Part shown: positions 10,101-18,071 of the stretch, piece after piece
Layout of the letters: every line of letters begins with the position of its first letter
Numbering within the stretch: position 1 is the first letter of the stretch
Assembly: GCF_003391135.1 (NCBI RefSeq)
Contig: NZ_CP031455.1
Location: forward strand, 5,130,001-5,194,000
DNA from: Streptoverticillium olivoreticuli subsp. olivoreticuli
GTDB lineage: Bacteria; Actinomycetota; Actinomycetes; Streptomycetales; Streptomycetaceae
DNA length: 64,000 nt
Direction of reading: 5' to 3'
Notes under the pieces: generated by a model
What the model was told of the DNA's origin: nothing
What the model saw: the letters and a program-made list of their open reading frames with translations, nothing else
The model's database searches: none
Made by a program: the position numbers and the translations under genes

Positions 10101-10716
10101 GTACACCCTCGCGGGCCGGGACACCGGTCCCATGGCGGGTGACGCGGTGCGGCGGCTGGTCGGCCTGTGCGCGCAGGACGCCCACCTCTTCGACAGCTCG
10201 GTGCGCGAGAACCTGCGGCTCGCGCGGCCCGGGGCGAGCGACGCCGAACTGTGCGCCGCTCTGCGGTCCGCACGGTTGCTGGAGTGGGTCGACGGCCTGC
10301 CGGAGGGGCTCGACACGCTGGTCGGCGAGCACGGGGCGTGGATGTCCGGCGGACAGCGGCAGCGGCTCGCACTGGCCCGCGCGCTGCTCGCCGACTTCCC
10401 CGTGATCGTGCTGGACGAGCCCGCCGAGCATCTCGACCTGGTGACGGCCGACGCGTTGACGGCCGATCTGCTGTCGGCCACCGAGGGCCGTACGACCGTG
10501 CTGATCACCCACCGGCTGTCCGGTCTTGAAGCGGTCGACGAGGTGATCGTGCTGGAGCGGGGGCGGACCGTGCAGCGGGGCGCCTACGAGGAGCTGGCGG
10601 GGGCGGACGGGCCGTTCCGGCGGATGCTGGAGCGCGAGCGCGTGGCGGACGCCTGGGCGGACTCCCGGGCGGACGGAGGAGCGGCCGTGGCCGCCGGGGC
10701 ACTCTCCGGCAGGTGA
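7174..10716 (+). CDS. cydCD: Fused CydD-CydC ABC exporter for cytochrome bd assembly
   Basis: A 1,180-residue protein joining two complete ABC half-transporters. The first half has a six-helix membrane domain, Walker A GPSGAGKS at about residue 369, signature LSAGQRQR and LLLDEPTANLDG. The second half repeats this with Walker A GRSGAGKT near 953, MSGGQRQR and VLDEPAEHLD. In E. coli the separate CydD and CydC export glutathione/cysteine and are needed for bd oxidase maturation; the single-chain form is usual in Streptomyces. It starts 12 bp after cydB, so cydA-cydB-cydCD form a tight operon. In the second nucleotide-binding domain the residue after the Walker B aspartate pair is a normal glutamate, so both sites look competent. 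Confidence 0.96.
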   Translation: MKPVDPRLLRYASATRLFLVASVVLGLAGAGLVIAQAMLIAEVVTGAFRHGRTTGDLAAPLALLAAVAVGRAAVGWLTELTAHRASAAVKSELRTRLLTWATALGPDRLEVGRTGELATLATRGIDALDDYFARYLPQLGLAVVVPVAVLARIVTVDWLSALVIVLTLPLIPLFMILIGWATQSRMDKQWRLLSRLSGHFLDVVAGLPTLKVFGRARAQAESIRAITSDYRRATLRTLRIAFLSSFALELLATLSVALVAVGIGMRLVHGELDLETGLMVLVLAPEAYLPLRQVGAQYHAAAEGLAAADQVFAVLETEPAPAGTLPAPDARNATLTVDGLVVRHAGRTEPSLPETSFEVRPGETVALVGPSGAGKSTLLDVLLGFARPAAGRVLVGGTDLSSLSPESWRDQVAWVPQRPHVFAGTVAENVRLARPDATDAQVREALRAAGALDFVSMLHHGTDTRLGEDGAGLSAGQRQRVALARAFLADRPVLLLDEPTANLDGETEEAVVEAVRRLAEGRTVLLVVHRPALLAVADRVIRLGARPVERQAVPAGLAARPERQGAAADDAGAHDVAGDPAPVRGAGALARVRAAGKPLRARFALSLLLGALALGSAVGLMGVSGWLISRASQHPPVLYLMVAVTATRAFGIGRAVFRYAERLVSHDAALRTLAGLRVAVYRRLERLAPAGLRDTRRGDLLSRLVADVDALQDYFLRWLLPVGSAVAVGAASVAFTAWLLPEAGLLLAAGLLFAGVAVPALSGAFARRAERQLSPARGALSTQVVDVLAGTAELTVAGALPARLARLRAADGTLTGIARRASAATALGSGLTALACGLTVTAAAWAGVGAVHDGRMAGLWLAVVVLLPLAAFEAVAGLPLAVQYRQRVRRSAERVYEVLDAPVPVREGTEGAPESPFPLRVAGLVARHPGQPEPALEGFGMELVRGRRVAVVGRSGAGKTTLAQVLLRFLDAESGTYTLAGRDTGPMAGDAVRRLVGLCAQDAHLFDSSVRENLRLARPGASDAELCAALRSARLLEWVDGLPEGLDTLVGEHGAWMSGGQRQRLALARALLADFPVIVLDEPAEHLDLVTADALTADLLSATEGRTTVLITHRLSGLEAVDEVIVLERGRTVQRGAYEELAGADGPFRRMLERERVADAWADSRADGGAAVAAGALSGR

Positions 10717-10787
10717 CCGCCGACTCGGGGCGAGATACCACTCGTGGCCGCTTTCCATGACAAATAGTGCTTATTAGTCTCAGGGGT

Positions 10788-12578
10788 ATGGCAGCCACGG
10801 CAGAACCCTCCGGCCCGCGGGACCCCGCCGGCCCGGCCGGCGCACCGGCGCCGCGGGACGCGCGCGGGGCGGAGGACGCGCAGCGCCCGATGGACCCGCT
10901 GGCCATCGCCACCGAGGCCACCCGCAGCCTCCAGGGGATGTCCATCGAGCTGACCGCGCGCGTGCCGCAGCTGCTCGAAGCCATGCGTTCGGTGGGCACC
11001 GGCCTGGAACTGCACACCACGCTCGACCGGATCGCCGAGACCGCCGCCGAGCTGGCCGACGCCCGCTACGCCGCCATCGGTGTCATCGACTCCACCGGGG
11101 AAGGGCTGGCCGACTTCATCACCCACGGGGTCACCGAGGAACAGCACGCGCGCATCGGGGCCCTGCCCGACGGCCACCACGGGCTGCTGGGCGCGCTCAT
11201 CCACACGCCCGCGCCGGTGATGCTCTCCGACCTGGCGTCCGACCCCCGGTCGGCCGGCTTCCCGCCGGAACACCCGCCGATGCGCAACTTCCTGGGGGTG
11301 CCCATCCAGGTGGAGGGGGAGATCTTCGGCAATCTCTACCTCACCGAGAAGCGCGACGGCGGGGAGTTCAGCCTCGCGGACCTCAACATGGTGAAGATCC
11401 TCGCGACCGAGGCGGGCATCGCGATCGGCAACGCGCGCGTGTACGACGAGGGCCGCCAGCGGATGCGCTGGATCGACGGTTCGGTGGCCGTGACCACGGC
11501 CCTGCTGTCCGCCAGTGACGCCGAGGACGCCCTGTCCGTCGTCGCCGAACAGGCGCGCAGGCTCGCGGACTCGGCGGCGGGCATCGTGCTGCTGCCGGAC
11601 GGCGAGGGCGGGCTGGAGATGGTGGCCGTCTCCGCCGACGACCCCACCGGGCTGCTGGGTACGGTGATGCCGCCGCACAGCCCCGTCGTGTCCCATCTGC
11701 TCGCGGGCGAACCGGTGTTCATCGACGACTCCGCCACCGACCCGCGCATGATCACGGGGGTGGCCCCCCGCTTCGGGCCGAGCATGCTGCTGCCGCTCAA
11801 GAGCGGTGACCGGGTGCTCGGCACGCTCGCGACGCCACGCGCGCGTGGAGCGCGCAGGTTCACCGGGACGGAGCGCACGCTCGCCGCCCAGTTCGCCGCG
11901 CAGGCCGCTCTCGCGCTCGTCCTGGCCGAGGCGCAGCGCGACCGGGAACGGCTCGCCGTCTACGAGGACCGCGACCGGATCGCCAGGGATCTGCACGACC
12001 TGGTGATCCAGCGGCTGTTCGCCACCGGTCTGATGCTGGAGAGCGCGCAGCGCAACGCCGTGGTGCCCGACGTGCGGACGAAGGTCGGCCAGGCCGTCGA
12101 CCAGCTGGACGTGACCATCCAGGAGATCCGTACGGCCATCTTCGCGCTCCAGCAGGGCCCCGCGGAGGCGCCGGCGGGACTGCGCACGCGGGTGCTCAGG
12201 GAGCTCGGCACGGCCGCCGTCCCGCTCGGCTTCCAGCCTTCCGCGAACTTCGTCGGACCGGTCGACGCGAAGGTCGGCGAGCTCACCGGCAAGAACCTCG
12301 TCGCCGCGCTGCGTGAAGCGCTGTCCAACGCCTTCCGGCACGCGCGGGCGTCCCGCATGGAGGTCGTCGTCGACGCCACGGTCCGGCTGCCGGACGGCAG
12401 GGACGCGGTGCGGCTCACGGTCGCCGACGACGGGGTCGGCATCCCCGAGGGCGGGCGGCGCAGCGGGCTGCGCAACCTCGCCAAGCGGGCCGAATCGCTG
12501 GGCGGCTCCAGCTCGTACGGGCCGGGGCTGGGGGAGGACGGGGCCGGTACGCGGGTGGTGTGGGAAGCGCCCTTGTAG
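10788..12578 (+). CDS. GAF-domain sensor histidine kinase, DevS/DosT-like
   Basis: A 596-residue cytosolic kinase. Order: a disordered N-terminus, GAF-A (about residues 60-215), GAF-B (about 235-385), a HisKA_3 dimerisation helix with phospho-acceptor His403 in ARDLHDLVIQRL, and an HATPase_c domain with NAFRHA and DDGVGIP. GAF-A keeps GFPPEHPPMRNFLGVP; in mycobacterial DevS/DosT, as I recall, a histidine in this block is the heme ligand, here His162. It follows the bd oxidase operon by 71 bp, which fits a redox or oxygen signal. No response regulator lies next to it, so its partner must be encoded elsewhere. I chose ATG 10788; an earlier in-frame start at 10767 would sit in the promoter-like AT-rich stretch. 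Confidence 0.9.
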   Translation: MAATAEPSGPRDPAGPAGAPAPRDARGAEDAQRPMDPLAIATEATRSLQGMSIELTARVPQLLEAMRSVGTGLELHTTLDRIAETAAELADARYAAIGVIDSTGEGLADFITHGVTEEQHARIGALPDGHHGLLGALIHTPAPVMLSDLASDPRSAGFPPEHPPMRNFLGVPIQVEGEIFGNLYLTEKRDGGEFSLADLNMVKILATEAGIAIGNARVYDEGRQRMRWIDGSVAVTTALLSASDAEDALSVVAEQARRLADSAAGIVLLPDGEGGLEMVAVSADDPTGLLGTVMPPHSPVVSHLLAGEPVFIDDSATDPRMITGVAPRFGPSMLLPLKSGDRVLGTLATPRARGARRFTGTERTLAAQFAAQAALALVLAEAQRDRERLAVYEDRDRIARDLHDLVIQRLFATGLMLESAQRNAVVPDVRTKVGQAVDQLDVTIQEIRTAIFALQQGPAEAPAGLRTRVLRELGTAAVPLGFQPSANFVGPVDAKVGELTGKNLVAALREALSNAFRHARASRMEVVVDATVRLPDGRDAVRLTVADDGVGIPEGGRRSGLRNLAKRAESLGGSSSYGPGLGEDGAGTRVVWEAPL

Positions 12579-12682
12579 AAGGCGCGTCCGGGCTTCCCGC
12601 GGTCACCCTGTGGCGCTCCCGCGTCCTCCGATCGGCCCTTCAGCGGGCGCGCGCGGCCGGGGTGCGGGACACGATCGAGTTC

Positions 12683-13795
12683 ATGCGACATCTGTACCGT
12701 CCGGGCCGCATATCCCGCGGACCGCGGATATCCATCGACCGCTTGCTCTGTGTGCTGTGCGCGCTCTGCGCGCTGGTCTGGCCGCCGTTCGGCTCCGGCG
12801 CTTCGGCGGCGGGCAGGACCCCCCACAGGATCACCCGTGTCACGTCCGAGGTGTTCCGGCTCGCCGAGGAGGCGGGAGACGTCAAGCAGCGGTACGAGCG
12901 GGCGGAGCGCTCGGCCAGGGAGCAGAAGGCGCGGGCCGAGGAGCTCGACCGGATGCTGCGGGGGCGCAAGGTGGTCACGGCGGCACTGCGCGACGACGCG
13001 GGAGCGGCCGCCCGCGCGCAGTACCGCACCGGTGGCTTCACCATCGGGGACGGCGCGGAGGACGTCGAGGACCCGATCGAACTGCTGGAGCGCCAGGAGC
13101 CCGCTGTACGCCGCAGGGCCGCGCTGGGGCGGCTGCTGGACGAGGACGGCCGCATGGTCGGGAAGCTGGCCGCGGAGAGGCAGGCCCTGGCGGCGTCCCG
13201 GCCCGTGCTGGAGAGCGACAGCGCGCGGCTGAAGGCGGCGCAGCACTCGCTCACGACCCGTCTCGCGGCCGCCCGGGACCAGTTGAACGCCATGTCCCAG
13301 ACGGCCGTCGAGAGCGGCCGCTGCGAGCCGCTGGACGTGGAGGACGTACGGGGCGGCGACGTCGCCGCGCGGGCGGCGGGGGATCCTCGCGAGGAGTGGA
13401 CCCGGCCCGTGGTGTCGTACGAGCTCTCGGCCGGTTTCGGCGGCACCGGTGCGAACTGGGCGAACGGTCACACGGGACAGGACTTCGCGGTGCCCGTCGG
13501 CACACCGGTGCGCTCGGTCGGCGCGGGGACGGTCGTGGCCGCCGGGTGCGGCGGCGCCTTCGGCATCAGCCTGGTGGTCCAGCACGAAGGCGGCTGGTAC
13601 TCGCAGTACGCGCACCTGTCGGCGTCGCTGGTCACACCGGGCCAGCAGGTGCGTGCCGGGCAGTGGATCGGGCTGGCGGGGACGACGGGCAACTCCACCG
13701 GCCCGCACCTGCACTTCGAGATCCGCACGACGCCCGAGTTCGGGTCGGCGGTCGACCCGGTGGAGTGGCTGAACGCGCACGGCGTGCGGGTGTAG
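12683..13795 (+). CDS. Secreted M23-family peptidase with coiled coil
   Basis: A 370-residue exported protein. An N-terminal hydrophobic segment (LLCVLCALCALVWPP, about residues 22-38) is a signal peptide or anchor. Residues about 60-235 are a charged heptad-like coiled coil. The C-terminal domain is a lysostaphin-type M23 peptidase with zinc-ligand motifs HTGQDFAVP and HLHFEI. The layout matches EnvC/NlpD-type and other cell-wall-cleaving or amidase-activating proteins. All M23 zinc ligands appear present (H, D, HxH), so catalysis is plausible. The start is the ATG at 12683; the frame is open earlier, overlapping the kinase stop, but that part has no signal peptide. Confidence 0.88.
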   Translation: MRHLYRPGRISRGPRISIDRLLCVLCALCALVWPPFGSGASAAGRTPHRITRVTSEVFRLAEEAGDVKQRYERAERSAREQKARAEELDRMLRGRKVVTAALRDDAGAAARAQYRTGGFTIGDGAEDVEDPIELLERQEPAVRRRAALGRLLDEDGRMVGKLAAERQALAASRPVLESDSARLKAAQHSLTTRLAAARDQLNAMSQTAVESGRCEPLDVEDVRGGDVAARAAGDPREEWTRPVVSYELSAGFGGTGANWANGHTGQDFAVPVGTPVRSVGAGTVVAAGCGGAFGISLVVQHEGGWYSQYAHLSASLVTPGQQVRAGQWIGLAGTTGNSTGPHLHFEIRTTPEFGSAVDPVEWLNAHGVRV

Positions 13796-13826
13796 GCGGC
13801 GACGGCACGGTGGCGCGGTCGCCGCC
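13795..13826. terminator. Bidirectional terminator hairpin between convergent genes
   Basis: A 9-bp perfect GC-rich stem (13795-13803 with 13818-13826) fills the 36-bp gap between the M23 gene and the convergent HAD gene. It begins at the last base of the M23 stop codon. Confidence 0.6.
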
Positions 13827-13831
13827 GGGGC

Positions 13832-14701
13832 TCACGGGGTGCGGGCGCGCAGGAGCTGCTCGATGACCGCGGCGACGCCGTCTTCGGTGTTGGCGGCGGT
13901 GTGGCACGCGGTCGCGGCGAGGACCTCGGGGTGCGCGTTGGCCATCGCGTACGCGGTGCCGGCCCAGTCGAGCATCTCCAGGTCGTTGGGCATGTCGCCG
14001 AACGCCACGACCTCCTCGGGCGCGATGCCGCGCTCGGCGCAACACCGGGCGAGCGTACTGGCCTTGCTGATCCCGAGGCCGCTTATCTCCAGCAGGGCGG
14101 TCGGGCTGGAACGGGTGAACTCGCCGTGCGCGCCGCCCGCTTCCCGGGCGACGGCCAGGAACTCGTCGGGTTCCAGCTCGGGGTGGTGGGCGAGCAGCTT
14201 GAGGATGGGGTCGGTGTAGCCGGCGTCCTCGGCGAGCAGCTTCTCGGCGGGGCCGATGACCGCGCCCGGATCGAGGAAGAAGGGCGGGTACGCGGGCTCG
14301 TAGTGGATGCCCTCGGTGCGCTCCACGGCGAACGAGGTGCCCGGGGCGGCGGCACGCAGCGCGTGCACCACGGCGAGGGCGTCGGTGCGCTCCAGCGGGC
14401 GGACCTCGACGAAGCGGGCGCCGTCGTGCAGGTCGACGACGGCGGCGCCGTTCGCGCAGATCGCCAGCCCGTGGCCGTGCACATGGTCACGGACGACGTC
14501 CATCCACCGGGCCGGCCGCCCGGTGACGAAGAAGACCTCGATGCCCGCCGCCTCGGCCGCGGCGAGGGCCGCGACCGTACGCTCGGAGACCGTCTTGTCG
14601 TCGCGCAGGAGGGTGCCGTCGAGGTCGGTGGCGATCAGCCGGGGGAAGACGGCTGGGCGGAGGACTGCCGGGGTCTCGGGCTGCTCGATAGCTGAAGTCA
14701 C
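13832..14701 (-). CDS. Cof-type HAD-superfamily phosphatase
   Basis: A 289-residue HAD hydrolase of the Cof/YbjI class. Motif I is IATDLDGTLLRDD with the nucleophile aspartate, motif II lies in the FFVTGRPAR stretch, the lysine of motif III is in the GISKAST segment, and motif IV is FGDMPNDLEML. The insert between motifs II and III is a large C2B cap. Cof proteins are cytosolic phosphatases of sugar phosphates, FMN or PLP; the substrate cannot be told. The start is GTG 14701 with GGAG just upstream; a longer frame to 14767 exists. A second Cof-type gene lies at 31.2-32.0 kb in this window. Confidence 0.9.
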   Translation of the reverse strand: MTSAIEQPETPAVLRPAVFPRLIATDLDGTLLRDDKTVSERTVAALAAAEAAGIEVFFVTGRPARWMDVVRDHVHGHGLAICANGAAVVDLHDGARFVEVRPLERTDALAVVHALRAAAPGTSFAVERTEGIHYEPAYPPFFLDPGAVIGPAEKLLAEDAGYTDPILKLLAHHPELEPDEFLAVAREAGGAHGEFTRSSPTALLEISGLGISKASTLARCCAERGIAPEEVVAFGDMPNDLEMLDWAGTAYAMANAHPEVLAATACHTAANTEDGVAAVIEQLLRARTP

Positions 14702-14850
14702 GGCTCCATTCTCGTCCACGGACGGCAGGTGTCGCACAGGCGTGCGCCGGGGGGCCCGCCCGGGCACCGGTGACCGGCGGCCGCCGCGTACGCCGGATCA
14801 CGTGCCGGAGGCATGGGTCTTTGTCATACCCAGCGCTTAGGCTCGGTGGC

Positions 14851-15750
14851 ATGCGACTGAGCACCGTGATCCTTCCCGACCGCCGCTGGTCCGAGGGCGG
14901 CCGTGAGACGTGGCAGCGAGCCGAGGAACTGGGCTTCCACACCGCCTACACCTACGACCACCTCTCGTGGCGCACCTTCCGGGACGGGCCGTGGTTCGGC
15001 GCCGTGCCGACGCTGACGGCGGCCGCGACCGTGACCTCGCGGATGCGGCTCGGCACGCTCGTCACCTCCCCCAACTTCCGGCACCCGGTGACGCTCGCCA
15101 AGGAGCTCATCTCCCTGGACGACATCTCCGGCGGGCGCCTCACGCTGGGCATAGGCGCCGGTGGCTCCGGTTTCGACGCCACCGCGCTGCTCAAGGACGG
15201 CCAGGAGCCGTGGACCCCGCGCGAGCGCGCCGACCGCTTCGCCGAGTTCGTGCCGCTGCTGGACCGGCTCCTGACCCAGGACGTCGTCTCGTACGAGGGG
15301 GAGCACTACTCCGCGTCCGAGGTGCGCAACATCCCGGGCTGTGTGCAGCGGCCCCGGCTGCCCTTCGCCGTGGCCGCCACCGGCCCGCGCGGCCTCAGGC
15401 TCGCCGCCCGCCACGGGCAGGCGTGGGTGACCACGGGGGACCCGAAGCTGTTCGAGACGGGCACGCCGGAGGAGTCCCGGGCGGCCGTCGCCGGGCAGAT
15501 CCAGCGCCTCGGGAAGGCCTGCGCCGAGATCGACCGCGACCCCGCGGACCTCCACAAGATCATGCTCACGGGCTTCACCCCGGACCGGCCGCTGGACTCC
15601 TTCGACGCCTTCGTCGACTTCGCGGGCTCGCACGCCGAGCTGGGCATCGACGAGATCGTGGTGCACTGGCCGATCGCCGATTCGGTCTTCGCCGCCGATC
15701 TCGCGGTCTTCGAGAAGATCGCGACGGACGGGCTCGCGCAGCTCTCCTGA
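14851..15750 (+). CDS. LLM-class (luciferase-like) flavin or F420-dependent oxidoreductase
   Basis: A 299-residue TIM-barrel oxidoreductase of the bacterial luciferase-like family, beginning MRLSTVILPDRRWSEGG and containing YTYDHLSWR, LGTLVTSPNFRHP and the phosphate-binding glycine stretch LGIGAGGSGFD. In actinobacteria most such proteins use F420, some FMN; the sequence alone does not decide. It is divergent from the Cof gene with about 150 bp between. The start is ATG 14851; a longer frame is open upstream but has no family similarity. No partner genes suggest a substrate. Confidence 0.85.
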   Translation: MRLSTVILPDRRWSEGGRETWQRAEELGFHTAYTYDHLSWRTFRDGPWFGAVPTLTAAATVTSRMRLGTLVTSPNFRHPVTLAKELISLDDISGGRLTLGIGAGGSGFDATALLKDGQEPWTPRERADRFAEFVPLLDRLLTQDVVSYEGEHYSASEVRNIPGCVQRPRLPFAVAATGPRGLRLAARHGQAWVTTGDPKLFETGTPEESRAAVAGQIQRLGKACAEIDRDPADLHKIMLTGFTPDRPLDSFDAFVDFAGSHAELGIDEIVVHWPIADSVFAADLAVFEKIATDGLAQLS

Positions 15751-15885
15751 GCGTGGTGCGGCGGTCGGTCGGGCCGTGGCGATCGTCGCGCTTTCTTTAC
15801 CCCGCGCACAGCTGGTGAGGGAGGAGAATCGGGAGCAGAGGCACTCACTGGGGGCGCACATCGCGCTGAGCCTTGGAGGTACCCC

Positions 15886-16788
15886 ATGCCACGGACCCGA
15901 TTCGCTCCCGACCGGGGGCTGACCACCCGCATGGTGAGCACGATGTTCTTCATCGGGCTGCTCTACGTCGTCTTCGTGGGCGTGCTGGTGGTGCTGCTGC
16001 GCGGGGCCTGGCCGATCGTCCTGATCCTCGCGGGCGGCATGTTCATCGCCCAGTTCTGGTTCAGCGACCGGATCGCCGCCTTCAGCATGGGCGCGCGCGA
16101 GGTCACCCCGCAGGAGGCGCCCGAGCTGCACGGCGCCGTCGACCGGCTGTGCGCGCTCGCGGACATGCCCAAGCCGCGGGTGGCCATCGCCGACAGCGAC
16201 GTGCCGAACGCGTTCGCCACCGGGCGCAACCAGAAGAACGCCCTGGTGTGCGCGACGACCGGCCTGCTGCGCAGGCTGGAGCCCGAGGAGCTGGAGGGCG
16301 TGCTCGCCCATGAGCTCTCCCATGTCGCGCACCGCGACGTGGCCGTGATGACCATCGCGTCGTTCCTGGGCGTGCTGGCCGGGATCATCACCCGCATCGG
16401 GCTGTGGGGCGGCTTCCGCCGGGCGGGCGGCCGCGATCAGAACACCGCCCTCCTGATGGTGCTGATCCCGCTGGTCAGCGCGGTCGTCTATGCCATCAGC
16501 TTCCTGCTCACGCGGCTGCTGTCCCGCTACCGCGAGCTGTCCGCCGACCGCGCGGGCGCCCTGCTGACGGGCAGGCCCTCGGCGCTGGCGTCGGCACTCA
16601 CCAAGGTCACCGGGCAGATGGCGCAGATCCCGACGCGCGATCTGCGGCAGGCCGAGCCGTTCAACGCCTTCTACTTCGCGCCCGCCTTCTCCAAGGGCAG
16701 CATGAGCCGCCTGCTGTCCTCGCACCCGACGCTGGAGCAGCGGCTGGACCAGCTCGGCCGGATCTCGGCACAGCTCGGCCGCGCCTGA
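15886..16788 (+). CDS. htpX: HtpX-type membrane zinc metalloprotease
   Basis: A 300-residue M48 protease of the cytoplasmic membrane that degrades damaged membrane proteins. Two hydrophobic helices lie at about residues 17-55, the zinc motif is HELSH (in LAHELSHVAHRD), further helices follow, and the third ligand glutamate is in ELSADRAG. A GGAGG lies before the ATG at 15886. It is followed 36 bp later by the PspAB gene, a pairing common in actinobacteria and one that points to envelope stress. Confidence 0.95.
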   Translation: MPRTRFAPDRGLTTRMVSTMFFIGLLYVVFVGVLVVLLRGAWPIVLILAGGMFIAQFWFSDRIAAFSMGAREVTPQEAPELHGAVDRLCALADMPKPRVAIADSDVPNAFATGRNQKNALVCATTGLLRRLEPEELEGVLAHELSHVAHRDVAVMTIASFLGVLAGIITRIGLWGGFRRAGGRDQNTALLMVLIPLVSAVVYAISFLLTRLLSRYRELSADRAGALLTGRPSALASALTKVTGQMAQIPTRDLRQAEPFNAFYFAPAFSKGSMSRLLSSHPTLEQRLDQLGRISAQLGRA

Positions 16789-16824
16789 GCGCGCCGTACG
16801 CCCCCGGAAAAGGAGCTTCCGCCC

Positions 16825-17412
16825 GTGGGATTCCTGGATGCCATCCTCGGCCGCAGCAAGCCGGTCCGCCCGGACCTCGACCAGCTCTTCGCGCTGCCGT
16901 CCGCCGCCGTCACCCTCCAGGCCGGGGCCGGCTTCACCCCGACGGGGCTGGGCTCGGTGTGCTTCGCGAGCGTGGAGGGCGGCGCGTTCACCCGGCTCCA
17001 GCAGGACGTGCGGGAGCTGCTGGACGCCGATACGGAGCGGGGCGGGGCGCCCGTGGAGTTCAGCCAGGACGGCTACGGCTACACGTGGCTGCTCGCGCGG
17101 CAGCCGGCCGACGACGTGGCGGGCCTGGTCAATGACCTGCACGCCGTCAACACCCTGCTCCAGGAAGGCGGTTTCGGACCGCAGCTGCTCTGCTCGCTGC
17201 TGGGCTTCCGGGACGCGGGAGGGCGCTCGCTGGCCCTTGTCTATCTCTACAAGCGCGGCACCTTCTACCCCTTCGCTCCGGTGCCGGGCGGGGGAGACAA
17301 GCGGGACAACGGCCTGGAGCTCCAGGTCCGGGCACTGCTGGGGAACGACCTCCGGATCGAGGAGGACCTGGCCCGGTGGTTCCCCGTGTGGGGTGCGCCC
17401 GGACTGAACTGA
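16825..17412 (+). CDS. pspAB: PspA-associated protein PspAB
   Basis: A 195-residue soluble protein opening GFLDAILGRSKPV, with no membrane segment, catalytic motif or signal peptide. It resembles the family annotated PspAB, found beside htpX or pspA in actinobacteria; its biochemical role is unknown. The GTG start at 16825 has AAAGGAG at 16808-16814. It is the second gene of an htpX-pspAB operon. No pspA gene lies in this window, so the phage-shock link is by family only. Confidence 0.8.
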   Translation: MGFLDAILGRSKPVRPDLDQLFALPSAAVTLQAGAGFTPTGLGSVCFASVEGGAFTRLQQDVRELLDADTERGGAPVEFSQDGYGYTWLLARQPADDVAGLVNDLHAVNTLLQEGGFGPQLLCSLLGFRDAGGRSLALVYLYKRGTFYPFAPVPGGGDKRDNGLELQVRALLGNDLRIEEDLARWFPVWGAPGLN

Positions 17413-17419
17413 CGGGTCG

Positions 17420-17947
17420 TCACTTGCCGTCCGTGGCGCCGATCTCACCGGCCGCCCAGCGGGCCCACTCCTCGCGCATGGCGGTGAAGCGCAGCCCGTA
17501 CTCCAGGGTCAGCCGCCCGTTCACCGACAGGGGGTCGTCGCCCCAGTCGATCTTCTTCTCCAGCTCCTCCAGCGCGCCGCGCTGCCCGGCGGCGCGGTCC
17601 GCCTCGCCGAGGAGGTAGGCCGTCGCCTCCAGCGGCGTGAGGTGGTTGAGGAAGAAGACGCGCAGCAGTGCGTCGCTCCGGCGGGCAGGCGGCGGGTCGG
17701 ACTCGGTGAGCCAGTGGTGCAGCTCGGCGCGGCCCGCCTCGGTGATGGCGTATTCCTTGCGGCCCCGGGGGCCCTCCGCCGCGACCTCCAGCAGGCCGCT
17801 CTTCGTGAGCTTGCCCAGCTCGCCGTAGACCTGGCTCTGGGTGGCAGGCCAGACGCTGCTGAGAGAGGTCTCGAACCGCTTCATCAGGTCGTACCCACTG
17901 GCCGGCCGGTTGGCCAGCAGGCCCAGCATCGCGTGTCTCAGGCTCAT
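17420..17947 (-). CDS. PadR-family transcriptional regulator
   Basis: A 175-residue PadR-type repressor: winged helix at the N-terminus (SLRHAMLGLLANRPASGYDLMKRFE), the recognition region ATQSQVYGELGKLTKSGLLE, and a C-terminal PadR dimerisation domain of helices (about residues 90-170). PadR proteins usually respond to small hydrophobic ligands and repress a neighbouring transporter or detoxification gene. It is divergent from a four-helix membrane protein, with repeats in the shared promoter that look like its operator. Confidence 0.92.
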   Translation of the reverse strand: MSLRHAMLGLLANRPASGYDLMKRFETSLSSVWPATQSQVYGELGKLTKSGLLEVAAEGPRGRKEYAITEAGRAELHHWLTESDPPPARRSDALLRVFFLNHLTPLEATAYLLGEADRAAGQRGALEELEKKIDWGDDPLSVNGRLTLEYGLRFTAMREEWARWAAGEIGATDGK

Positions 17948-17959
17948 GACTTCACCCTA

Positions 17960-18021
17960 CCTTCCAGGAGTGACCCGTCAAGGCTGGACCTTCCACTAGT
18001 GACATGTCATAGTTGGAACAT
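17960..18021. promoter_or_regulatory. Candidate PadR operator region
   Basis: The 124-bp divergent gap holds a 15-bp direct repeat with two mismatches (CCTTCCAGGAGTGAC at 17960-17974 and CCTTCCACTAGTGAC at 17989-18003, 29 bp apart), a perfect palindrome TGACATGTCA (18000-18009), and an ATGT-N10-ACAT pair (18004-18007 and 18018-18021) like known PadR operators. Both divergent promoters must lie here, so autoregulation plus control of the membrane gene is likely. Confidence 0.6.
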
Positions 18022-18071
18022 CGGTTGGGCGGCCAACCGGGGGGTGCACCGCATCGGCTGAGGGGATCTTC

